Below are positions 32,463 to 43,225 of a stretch of 64,000 nt of DNA, piece after piece. The stretch is from positions 40,629,961 to 40,693,960 of the forward strand of contig CM055101.1 in assembly GCA_029204225.1 (NCBI GenBank). The letters are read 5' to 3'. The notes under the pieces are model-generated. The model did no database searches. It had not been told where the DNA came from and was given only the letters and a program-made list of their open reading frames with translations. Every line of letters starts with the position of its first letter. Within the stretch, counting starts at the first letter, position 1. Position numbers and translations under genes: made by a program. This DNA is from Diphasiastrum complanatum. Lineage: Eukaryota; Streptophyta; Lycopodiopsida; Lycopodiales; Lycopodiaceae.

Positions 32463-34365
32463 TAAAATTATCAAAGAGGCATTTGGACAAGTACATATAA
32501 AAAAATTCCTATTCTTTCACCATTTCAAATCAAATTAGAGAGGGATGTGTTAAACAGGAATATGCAAAACATCATTGATATTCCTTACCATATCAATGAA
32601 ATTTATAACTCAAAACATGGCACTTTGTCATATGATTCCAACAACAACATGTTTGTAGATTTGAATCATTTATTGAGATTTATTGTAAAGTTTTATGGAA
32701 TCACAAATGAAAGTGTTGAAAAGTTGATATTAGTTCTCAAGTTAGATGAATCAGAAATAATAAAGGGACAAAAGCTGGAAAGGGTTAGTGTTACACTTAT
32801 GAATGGAGCATTAAGCAATACGAATAAACTCGAAGAGTTTTAATTTCAGTGTGCAGTCCAAAAATAACATTTGGTGGTTAGCAACTTTCCATGTTTAAAT
32901 CTACTTTATTGAGTACTAGAAACTAATTCATTTTATGATGTGTTTCAAGGTAATATTGTTTTGTTATTATAGGTCGAAGTTTTAAATATACTTGATCGAG
33001 TAATACTGTTCAATTCTCTTAATATAGTCCATAATTTTGTGTTTCAAACAAGTTTTAAAAGAAGATCATGACATTTTATTTTGGATTTTTTATAAAACGG
33101 ATTATCCAAAGATAATTAAGAATCATATGAACGACCCACCACTCAATGTTCCTGGAGTAGGTGATTTTAAGGTGGAATGGCATTTGGCTGGAGACTTGAA
33201 GTCATTGAAGTGCATGTTCAACGTCTCACATGGAGCAAATTCGCAACATCCATGCCTCTATTGCATGAAAACTACACAAGACATGTCAAAGAGCACGATA
33301 TTTTCAAGGGGTATAGAAGACCCAAACTGGAAACCCGTACCAATTCCACTTAAAAATGTCCACATTTGTACACTACATGGAGATGTACGAATTATAGAAA
33401 ATTTGATATACCTTTATATTTGGTTTGCTTGGAATACTAAGCCAGAATCATTAGCCAAAAAAGCAATAGCACAATTGGAGGAAGTTCTATCAAAAGCAAG
33501 TCTTCATAAAGGACACTTTAAAATACAAAAGGATGAGAAGCTTCCGGGAAAAATGGGAAACATCCCATGCAAACCAAGCATAGGAGGATCCAAAGCTCGT
33601 CGTTTCTTATCAAATCATTCCGAAAACCCGACTAAAATCCAATACTCAATTTGGACAGATGTACTCAATGCCACATAAAGGATTTTGAAGAAAAAGGAAC
33701 AACAAGGATTAAAAAAGTTGAAGTCTTGACAACATGGTCAAATTGCTCAGAAAAGATAAATTGTTTGATACTGATTTCCTACTAATAAAGAAATCAACAA
33801 TTGAGTTTGTGGATGCAATTAAAGGAACCGCTCCATTTTTATCATGAAATTGTCAGGCTAGTTACAGGTTAACTTTTCATGCACATGGTATGATTTCATG
33901 AATCAAGTCCTATGTCTGCCTCAATTTATTAGTAACAACCCCCATGCCCCCAGCATGGTTCAATGATTAGAATGGGTGAAGATCATATTACGCATTATAT
34001 AGTAAATGTCTTTTCAATGTAACTCTTAGAATTATGATTTCATTGCACATATAATAATTTAAAGCGATTAATATATTAATGCTTGTATCCCTAATATTGT
34101 AGCACATTTTACGACATCATGCATCATTTTTTGCAAAAGCTTACGACAATCTAAGTATTTGGTCATCAGAAGGAATGTAGAAATCACATTGGCAAGCCAG
34201 AACAACATTTCATCAAAATACACAACACGGTGGAACATCTCAAAAAAGTAGTTACATCATCCAGCTATTTCAATGGTTTTACAGACGTGTTCAAATTCGA
34301 TACAAAAATAGATCAACAAATTATCAAAAATTCAGACAAAAATATACACAAAAATAAGATTGATG
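32463..34365 (+). pseudogene. DNA-transposase-like gene with introns, RAG1/Transib-like motif order (broken)
   Basis: An open stretch from 32466 (FQIKLERDVLNRNMQNIID) leads to KLDESEIIKGQKLERVSVTL, a plausible first catalytic Asp. A +1/-1 shift near 32830 precedes FSVQSKNNIWWLATFHV. A probable AT-rich intron (about 32899-33027) precedes the 213-codon frame 33037-33678. That frame holds WHLAGDLKSLKCMF, a zinc-type PCLYCM, and VHICTLHGDVRIIENLIYL. A second probable intron (about 33999-34102, GTAAAT to TTGTAG) precedes SSEGM-stop-KSHWQAR and THGG-like residues (TQHGGTSQ), which look like the C-terminal Glu/His region. Asp, Asp, Cys-x2-Cys, His and Glu occur in the order of RAG1/Transib-fold transposases. 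At least one frameshift and one nonsense codon make it inactive. No terminal inverted repeats were found. It could instead be a domesticated or uncharacterised plant gene. Confidence 0.5.
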
Positions 34366-34479
34366 CAAGACTCAACTCATAGCATTTTTCATAATATCAG
34401 ACAAAAAGAGTATATGTATATATGGCATCATTTCAAGTACAATATACGACAAAATCATTTTTTCTCTTTATATTTAAGG

Positions 34480-35860
34480 ATCAACTTTGTTGTGTGGTCA
34501 TGTAGAAATTGTTAGATTTCTTATGCTCAGCCTTAGCAAATCGTTTCGGACCTTCGCATTTTTCACTCTTCCATTTTGTGCCTTAACTGTTTTTAGGGCA
34601 CCTTCATCTTTTTCGCCTTCTTCGCATTTTTCGCACCTTTGAGAAAAATGCGACACATTGGCCAGAATGCCTTGGAATCCATTTCAGGCCTACCTTCGAG
34701 TTTTTTGCATTTCTCTGCCTTCGTCTTTTTGGGCACCTTCGGGATTTGCGTACCTTCCCTGTTCAAAGGCACTTTCGGATTTTCGGGTTTTCAATAGTGG
34801 CGAACCGATGTCGCCAACTTATCATCAACCCTAAAAACAGTTGGACAGCCAAATATCCCAAGAGCGGTTACTTTTTGTACATATACAAAGACTGGCTTAA
34901 ATAGCATTCAATGCTTGTAAGATATTTTTTAAGACACTTGTAAATATATACTACTAAGTTGAATCAAGCAATGGAAGTACTTTTTTTTTTACATAATTAT
35001 CAGAGTTCTTTTGTAGCTAGCATAATCACGCTCAACAATCAAGCTGAAGTTATCACTTCACGCGTTGTACCCACTGTTTGATATTTAATCAGAGTGCAAT
35101 TTTCTGTCTCACTACTGTATTGTTCATTTTCCAATTTGTGATGAGCAGACATAGAACCCAAAAGAGGTTTCATATGACCCTAGATCATTGATAAAAAATG
35201 TGCAGGAAAAATCTTGAAATAGAAATAGTATCATCAAGGAGGAAACTATGAGTTTAATTTCCAACAGTCCCCCTTAAGGTCACGGTTGGTGCCTTGAATG
35301 TCTTTGACAAGTTCAGCATGTTGAAGAACTTGTGGTGCTTGATCCTGGGAAGAACTTTGGTGAATATGTTTGCAACCATTTATGTTGTGGACCAGTATTG
35401 AAGAATCACTTGTCCTAAAAATTTTTTTTTTCGTAATAAAATGATATAGGATTTCAATGTGCCTTGACTTGCCATGAAATCTAGGATTCAAAGACACTGA
35501 AATACAGACACTGAATGGTAGTAGGCTAAAACTGAGTGTGATGTAAGAAATATATTTCATCATTCTCTTTAATGCTTTTCAATGCAAGATCCTAGGAATA
35601 TATATGTATTGACTTAAAGTGCTAACAGTGTATGCTAAATATGGTCTGGTGCATAGCATGGCATACATCAAAGATCCGATTAGTGAATGAAAAGGGTACT
35701 TAACTAAGTCGAGTACTTCACTTTCGGTCTCAGCACAAAATGTTTAGTCAATATTGTACTTGGATCCATTGGTGTATTAATCGGTTTGCAATCAATATGA
35801 AATTTTTCTAAAACATTTTCTAGATATTTTTGCTGGCTAGGATAGATCTTCTTTTGAAGT
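34480..35860 (-). mobile_element. Copia 3' end: RT end, RNase H, purine tract and LTR, minus strand (fossil)
   Basis: On the minus strand, 35860-35640 carries the end of RT, and 35563-35270 encodes the RNase H end (RHIEILYHFITKK, then a tail like ADIFTK-type sequence in a shifted reading). A purine tract complementary to CCCCCTTAAGG (35269-35279) precedes an LTR that starts TGTTGGAAATTAAAC at 35266. The LTR matches the one that starts on the plus strand at 60402, and its distal end (near 34480-34540) is uncertain. Everything upstream of RT is missing. Confidence 0.75.
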
Positions 35861-37379
35861 CAGAGCCCGACTAAGATGCGGTTTTGGATAGGTGGAGACG
35901 AGCTTTACATCGATTTGGAAATTTGAAGCACTTGGATTTACATCCTAGTTGGAGTGCTTTATTCTTAAGAGAATTATGGGAGTGGATTCACTAATTCCGG
36001 CTTGAGGCATGCTTTTCGAAATTGGTGGTAGAGTGCACTTCTACAAGTTCAATTTTGTGTAAAGATGCTCAAAATTAGTGTGAATCATTTGCAATTCCCT
36101 ATTTTGGTTGATGAAGCTTTCAATAATTGTAGAATGATTAGCAAGGGAGAATTTGGTTGCTTGCTTCATCGCTGGACTCTGTTTAGCCATAATGTTCTGA
36201 ATTGTGGATTATTGCTTAAGTTCAAACATAAATTGGTTATTGATCAGTTTATCAGACTGACATGATTCAAATGATTGCATGTTGAGGAAAGAAAGTTTTT
36301 TTTTTTCCTTATAAGAATCCTCCAAGAAGACCTGCATGATTGGAACATAGATTGGATGTGTATTAGTCTAAGTTCTTTTTTTTAAATAGAGTGCAAAGTG
36401 TTTTGTGAACTGAAGAACTACCATCACCCTGTAATTGCTGTTCCCTGCAAGACAGACATGGGGTTGATTCACCGGAAGATAACCCTGTTGGACCAAGAAA
36501 GCTATTTGTTATCTTTGTTAATACTTGTGTCTCTGTCTTTTGGTTATAGATGGATGATGCCGTAACAGACAGGCGGTTTATAGAGCCCTGAATCCTGCGG
36601 TGTGGACTGTCAGAAGGCGTAAGATACGTGGAAGGCAGGAATAGTGCTAACTGACATGCCTCCTTTGGCAAGCCTTCATTTGTTGCCCATATTCTGACAA
36701 TGACCTCCTTGAAGTTCTAGACTCGATTCCTCATCCAATGGATTCTTCAAGAGTAGCTGGAAGCTCGTTTTCTTACGTTGGATTTGAGTTTGAAGCATCC
36801 CCTGGAAAACTAGTTTCCACAGAAACTTGGGATTCTTCAAAGAAGTTGCATGAGAAATGAATCCAGCTCATTCCCAGCTTTGAATTGAGTCGTTGGAAAG
36901 GATTGGTGAAGGAGCGCGTCTGACAGCGGATTAGTCAGCCAAGGAGTGCTTCGCTAGGACTGCATGGTCAGAAACGGCTGTTCTGGATCGATCTAGGAAG
37001 ATTCAAACCGGTTGATGGATCTGTGAATAGCGACCTGTCTGGATCTCCCTCCCCTGTCCTCACGCCCTCGCATGATCATGCTTTGGAGATTTGGCGCTCT
37101 CTCTCAATGGTTTGACGATGAGAGGCTCTCAAAAGTCGGTTAGGATCGCGGCTATTAGGGTTTGTGTGGATATGGTGGCCGTTGATTGGGGGTTGTGCTA
37201 AGGCCTTTAAGCTGCATGAATTTTGTGGATGCTTGGTTTTTTGCAAGGGTTATGTTTGGAGTATTTTTGCATGAAAAGGGAGTCTATTATAGGTAATGGT
37301 ATTTCATCGTTGGCTACTTTTAGAGTGCCTACTCATCAAAGGATCAACCAATAATCATCAATATGACACATAAACCAAG
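35861..37379. other. Unassigned sequence
   Basis: No protein domain, LTR terminus or primer site is recognised. 36880-37250 is richer in GC and includes CTATTAGGGTTTGTG, which resembles plant 5' leaders, but no start codon with a credible frame follows. Confidence 0.4.
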
Positions 37380-37778
37380 TTTCCTAACTTATAGCCACCT
37401 CCCTTGATTTTAGGCCAATTTTTTTAATTTATAGGGACTTGCACAAATATCTACTACAAGTTGGATCTCACCTACTACTGATGTTTTCACACATGTGAGC
37501 AGTCCTTGGCACGTGTGAGATCACCCCTATCCATGTGAAATAGCTTTTTCTACCAATAAAATGATGCCAAGTGGCATATAGCTAGAAAACTAGATTTTGG
37601 CCATTTTAGCCACTAGATCTCAACTGAAATGGTATGTACAACCTATATGACTCATCTAAATGATAAATGCATTTATTTCACACATGGGAACAGGCTCCAC
37701 ACATGTCTAATGATGATATGTACTACTCATAATGGTATTTACAAGATTTGATCAAGTTAGCTTTTGCCAATTTTAACA
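37380..37778 (-). repeat. LTR fragment of the 50.2-51.1 kb family
   Basis: Minus-strand start TGTTAAAATTGGCAAAAGC at 37778 resembles the LTR starts at 51069 and 7118. The body shares TTTTGGCCATTTTAGCCACTAG and GGGAACAGGCTCCACACATG (plus-strand reading) with 50880-51010. No internal sequence is attached, so it may be solo or truncated. Confidence 0.7.
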
Positions 37779-38997
37779 ATTGCAAGTATGCACGATCCGG
37801 TGGAGCTATGGGATAGCGTCTTTCACCAGGAAAAATAGCACTCAAAGCGTCTCAGGAGAGAGGACTCCATACAGGATATCAGCAGTCCGGATGGCAGGAG
37901 ACAACAAAGTTCCTTCGATCGGAGCTTCGGAGAAGATCAAAACGATCGTCATAGGTGGATTCCGAGGAGAATTCACGAAAAAATTGCTCAAAATGGCTTC
38001 ATAACGGCTTTTACGGAAAGCCGGCCAGAATTCTCTCAGTGGTTCATCGATTGCTGAGTGGAGCAGATCGTAAGGAAAAACAGGGCAGTGGTTTCTCATT
38101 CATGAGAGGATTTTGACATCCATTTACAGTGGGAGGAGAAAGAAGCAATTCTGGGAATTGGCAAAAAGCGGCTAGTTGACGAAAAACGTAAAGCTGTGGA
38201 TCTTTCTCTCTGCTTGACGGAAGTGGGCACTATAAATTGCTACCTAGTATCTTACAGTAGGGGCCAAGCTTGTGGTAAATTGTCAGGGACAGCCAAGAAG
38301 CAGGAGAGGAACAATTATACATTCTTCTCAAAGGTCAGGAAATAGCACAACTAGGGTTTCATACAGAAAAACCAAGGATCTTGCACTATAGGAGGCTATT
38401 TTGGGCACTGTAAAAATCTACAGTTCAAGCAATTTGCTGCTGTGAGCCTACCTGTAAGAGGCCGTGGACTGCCATTTCCTGGTTTGTGTGCATGATCGAG
38501 CTGAAGGAGCGGTTGTTAGGGCTTTGGAAGCCATAGCTATTTTGCAAAGCTGAAGAAGAAGGGAAGAAGGAGCTTGTGGAGTGGCCGCGGGCCTCACGTG
38601 CAACCAAAAGGGATTAGGTCGTAGCATTCGGAAGGGAATCGTGGCTTGAGGAGCCTCCTTCAGTGCGCAGATGAGTGCAGGGCCATCAGATTGATGGGCA
38701 TAGCGATGGATGGTCAACATTGAATGCTCGGGGAGCAACAGGGATCGTACGATGGGGATTCACCATTGGATGATAGGTGAAATGGCCCATGAAAGGTTGA
38801 AGGGGTCCGAAGGGCCATTGGGCTTTCAACTTCAATGAAAATTTTCAGTTTGAAATACTGAAAGGGACCCGAAGTCCAGAATGGACTTCACTTCATGAAA
38901 AATCTTCATTATGAAGAATCAGTTCAATTTTGCAAGGCATATTGGTTTTGGGCCTATCTTTGGCTAGAAAGCACCTTTTTTGGCCATCCTTGGGCCA
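37779..38997. other. Unassigned sequence
   Basis: Moderate GC. A 74-codon plus-strand frame (37780-38004) and antisense frames show no known domain. It may be the upstream part of the dispersed repeat that follows. Confidence 0.35.
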
Positions 38998-41900
38998 AAA
39001 TAACTCCTGAAACTGGTTGCTCAGAGCCAACGGACAGAGCAACGTCACAGAGCAAGGAGAAAGGCGTTTTGGAGAGTTTTCATTATCATTCCATTGAGCG
39101 GAGTGCAAGTGATCTAGTGATGGACTACATTTGCCATTTGGATATCGTAGGGCCAAATTTGAGACAATTTTTGGCTGGTGAAACCTGTTACAGGGCGGTA
39201 CAATGAGGCATTATCGCTTTGAAATCATTATTATTTACTCCTGACAGGGTAACAGGGTGTTTGGAAGCAGTAAATGCAGTATGGGGACGAATGGTAGCAG
39301 AATTGTGTGGAGAAAGCTAGTATTGGCGACAGAAGTGCAGTTTGGCGGCGTGACTACTCATCATTGGCGACAATTTTGAGAGGGCAAGCAATCACAGGTG
39401 AGAGGTAGGCATGGTATGCTGGTTACAGGTGAGAAATTCTTGTGATCAAGTTCAACTCTTGGGGTTAGAACCGACCAACGTCAGGTGGCATTTTGAATGT
39501 TGTCACAGGCATGATCGACGATGGTATTGTCGAGTCAAGTGATAGCTGCATTGACACATGCATCTGTAGCTTGGGAATTTCTCGTTCGGAGGAAAATATG
39601 GTCTAGCTTGGAGGTACACACATATTGACGGTCACGGGTGATGGAAGTGCAAGGTAGTGCCAGTGGGAAGCGCTTGGGCAAGATAACGGACTTGCATTGG
39701 AAGAGCTGTGTGTGGGACACATAGAGGATGAAGAACGGGTCAGTAATCACACTTTGGATGCTCTTGGAGAGTGGTGAGTGTGATGATTTTGCGGTTTTGC
39801 AGTCGGTAAGTCAAATTTGATCAAGCCATTTTATCTGTGGAGCAGTGTATCAGGTTTGTCATCGAAGAGATACACTTCAACTACCTATTCTGGGTAAGTC
39901 AAATCAATTTGCCATATCATAATTGCATCAGAGATGTAGATTCCAGTGATAGCAGGGCGCAGATCGTTTGGTTTGGGCCATGGAAGATCTCACAAGTTCA
40001 CTCGGACGGATATTGGCCTGCACAATATGTGAGAGACTTGATGGTGGCTTTGGAGTTCACATCTCAGTGTATTCTTAGGGAGTGGTTTGGAACCATTCAC
40101 AAGAGGTGGGCACTACAGGGTAGATGCTCAGATCTTTGTGATCAGGGATGACATTGGGATACCTGGTAGGGATAGCACTGCAGGATGACATGGGATGATC
40201 ATCAGGGGGCAGCTATTTCATATTGGACTTGAGTCATTGGCATGGGCAGGACTTACAGGGATGATTCATGATGGAATCAAGATGCTGCAAATGCAAATGG
40301 GCAAAGCGTGAAGCTTTGAGAGCCAGCTCTAGGTTGGAGAGCTTATGGAGATTGCACGAGGTGTGATCAGAGGGCAAACACTATAATGAGTGTTTTGCTA
40401 GTGATCTACTGGAGGGGACACTGATGGCGAGGACTTCATGGTGTGCTCATTTGGGAGTACAAGTTGGCATTACAACATGGAGCTAGTTTTGGAGATTGGC
40501 ATCAATGGGGAAACATCTACCATCACGGGCATGGATAAGCTACCTATAGCTTTCATGCATTTGGATGTATTTGCAGGAGTCTAGGCTTGGCACAGGTGTT
40601 GGAATTTCCATGGTGCAAATTTTTAGGTGGTGAGATCATGGGAAAGCCTAGAGGGAGTCACTCAGTGCCATATACCTCAATACGATCAGGGAGACAGTGG
40701 TCTCGGGATCCCATGAGTTGAGTGGCGACTCAGGGACAGACTTGCATTGGCATGGAGTCGGGTGGCATATAGCCAGGGAGAGCGAGCAGATGCTAGGACC
40801 CAGGTGGAACAGGTGATGCTTTGGAGTTCGGCTTGTCTAGCAGGATGGTGATCAGGATCGGAGACATCAAGTGAGCATAGCATGTGGATGACGAGTCCAT
40901 TGGGGTGGCACTCAGGGAGATGCTACAGTTGCTCAGGTATGATATGTCAATTGATGTATGGACGATGATCTTTAGCTGGTGCATCATGTGGTGACCTAGG
41001 GACGGGTCAAGCCTACTTGAAAGTAGGTGGCATGGAGTGTACCCGGTGGTGGTACATATCTTGAGGGCATGGAGTGCATTACGGGGTGATGTGGATCCAG
41101 CATGCCCATGGTTGTGATCCAACAGGGATGGAGATGGTTGCTCAGGGAGTGACAGCTGATACTTTGGCGAGTGATCAGGTGAGCTGCATGGTTATATACA
41201 TAGTGATCTCCAGGTTGGCGTCACATGTTGTGTCTATCCAGCATTATTTGGTAAGTAGGATGCAACTTTTGGTTGGATCCAGTTGGAGTCTAGTTGCACT
41301 ACAGGTGGACAGATTCTTGGGGAGCTATCAGCGGGTAATGGATACTTGGTGTTCAGATGGTACAAGGTACAGGGTTCTGGAGCTATCCTACCTGATATGC
41401 GGTGGATCGTGGGTGAGTTGTTCATCACGATAGTGGATCTAGTTTGCATTTGCTTTGGCTTGGATGCTATGATGGATGTGTTGGGGAGATAGGCTCCTTG
41501 GTGGGAGGCCTATATTCTGGTCAAATTAGAGTTGGCAACGTCAAGCATGGAAATTTGAGTCTACATGAGATGTAGGACAGGTAGATCATCATTAGTATCT
41601 CTAAAAGATGGGCGAGCTACTCAAGTATAGCCTATGGTGAGTTCTGTGTACATTCATTCATAGAGTCCTTGGTAGACTCTTGTGCTTGGGGCATGGGGAA
41701 TGGATGGGGATCAACTTTCAGGGCATATTGGACAGTTGGATATGCCTAGACGTTAGGGCATCTTGGTTACAAGTGTAGGCCATGGTTGAGGACCTGATTT
41801 GGTGACCAGTGGTGTAGCAGCAGATCTACAGGTGGCACAAGTGTTGGTATGACAAGATACCACTTATGGGCAGACCTTGGTCATGTATTTGAAGTTCTGT

Positions 41901-42480
41901 CATTTGTGTTGATTTGCATGAGTGTGTGTGGGCTTGCATGTTACCTTGTCACGAGATTCTAGATCTTAGTCAGAGTTGTATGTGGTTGCTCATTTGCTAC
42001 GTCAGGAACAAAGTAGTCATTGTATGCTCATTGACTTGTCGTTGTGTCTACTAGTTGTCTATCTGGTGAGGGTACAATCTTATGGTGGCAGTAAGATTTC
42101 CTCAGGTTGAGTCTCAGTCGCTCATTTATGTCAGCTTTACAGGTTTGTGCTTGTAAGTGTCTGATAGGATGTCAGCCTAGCTAGGTGGAGGATGTAAGTC
42201 TCATGGTGGTAGTGGGATTTTCTCAGTTTGAGCCATGTCGCTCATGTGGTCCACTTGTGTTTCAAGTTGGATGAGGACAAGTCAGTTGGTCGAGAGTATG
42301 GTAGACTCTCTATATGAACATTGTGTTTACATGATACTTTGTGAGTCAAACCTAGTGGTTTGTTGTTGTGCTTGAGTGTGAGTCAAGTACATAGTAGCAG
42401 GACATGCATAACATCTTTTGGACATTCCAAATATTGCTACAAATTATTGTTTTTCACTCTTATCACATTTGAGCTTAAGG
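38998..42480 (+). mobile_element. Long non-coding dispersed repeat, possibly a large non-autonomous LTR element
   Basis: Bases 39001-39546 match 63479-64000 closely, starting ACTCCTGAAACTGG and including GGAGAGTTTTCAT and ATTGTCGAGTCA, so this is a multi-copy element. About 3.5 kb has no coding domain on either strand and shows more G than C on the plus strand throughout. It ends at a purine tract (TTAAGGGAGAGAG, 42475-42487) directly before an LTR-like sequence. That layout fits the internal region of a large retrotransposon derivative (LARD). No upstream LTR is found. Confidence 0.5.
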
Positions 42481-42485
42481 GAGAG

Positions 42486-42930
42486 AGTTAGAAATCAGTT
42501 TTGATCTGATTCATTAGTATAAGCTCTAAATGTGATGATGTAATTATTGTACAATTCATTTGGTTTATTGTATATGGTTGTGATCGGGACGTGACCCATT
42601 AAAATATATATTGATCGGTCATTGATCCCGTAGCCAGCTACTTGGATTAGCCGAGTAGCCACACATAGGAAGAATTAGCATGTACAGAGTTATTTACAGT
42701 ACTTGCTATACTTGGGGGCATGTCTCAATTTTGTCTGTCAAATTTGGCCATATTGAGCCCGACCTTAGTTTGACAGGTGGTAGGCCAATTTTAGGACACC
42801 TGCCTTTTCATGCAGTTTGTGAATACTCTATATGTACAGTGTTTCTTTGTAATCTATTAACGTTTGTTGTGCCATCTTTGAGAGCTTGTGAGGAGTGGCT
42901 ATGGTGATTGTGTGATGTGATCTGCATACT
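42486..42930 (+). repeat. LTR-like sequence after a purine tract
   Basis: Starts AGTTAGAAATCAG directly after GGGAGAG, like the Copia LTR at 7759 (AGTTAAAATAG on the minus strand). A TATA-like ATTAAAATATATATTG occurs near 42598. The 3' end is uncertain, about 42900-42930. It could be the 3' LTR of the non-coding repeat to its left or the 5' LTR of the Copia to its right. Confidence 0.45.
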
Positions 42931-43225
42931 GCACTAGATTCTATCGAAATTTCAACTCAATGATGGCTACAAGATTCTATATCAAGTTTTAGTCAATCGC
43001 ATGTAGAATTTGAAATAATCAATTTTTTGTGATTTTGTCAAAACCCTAATTTGGATTGAATCTCTATTTTTTGAGGTTTTTTGGACTAAGTGGCAAGATT
43101 CATTAGATTGTAGGTGGATCATAGGTTGATCAAGATTTCACCATTCTATGTGTTGATTTGTTAGTGATAATTGCTAGAAGAGAATTGAGAGGTTCTATAT
43201 CTTTGTGATGTCTTTTTAAAAACAT

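Noticed and set aside
36880-37250. Possible host 5' leader (AGGGTTTGTG)
   Set aside because: No start codon with a durable frame or recognisable protein follows within the next 700 bases.
38425-41492. Several open frames of 60-119 codons on both strands
   Set aside because: No domain, no clustering on one strand and no shared frame. Consistent with chance openings in moderately GC-rich non-coding repeat.
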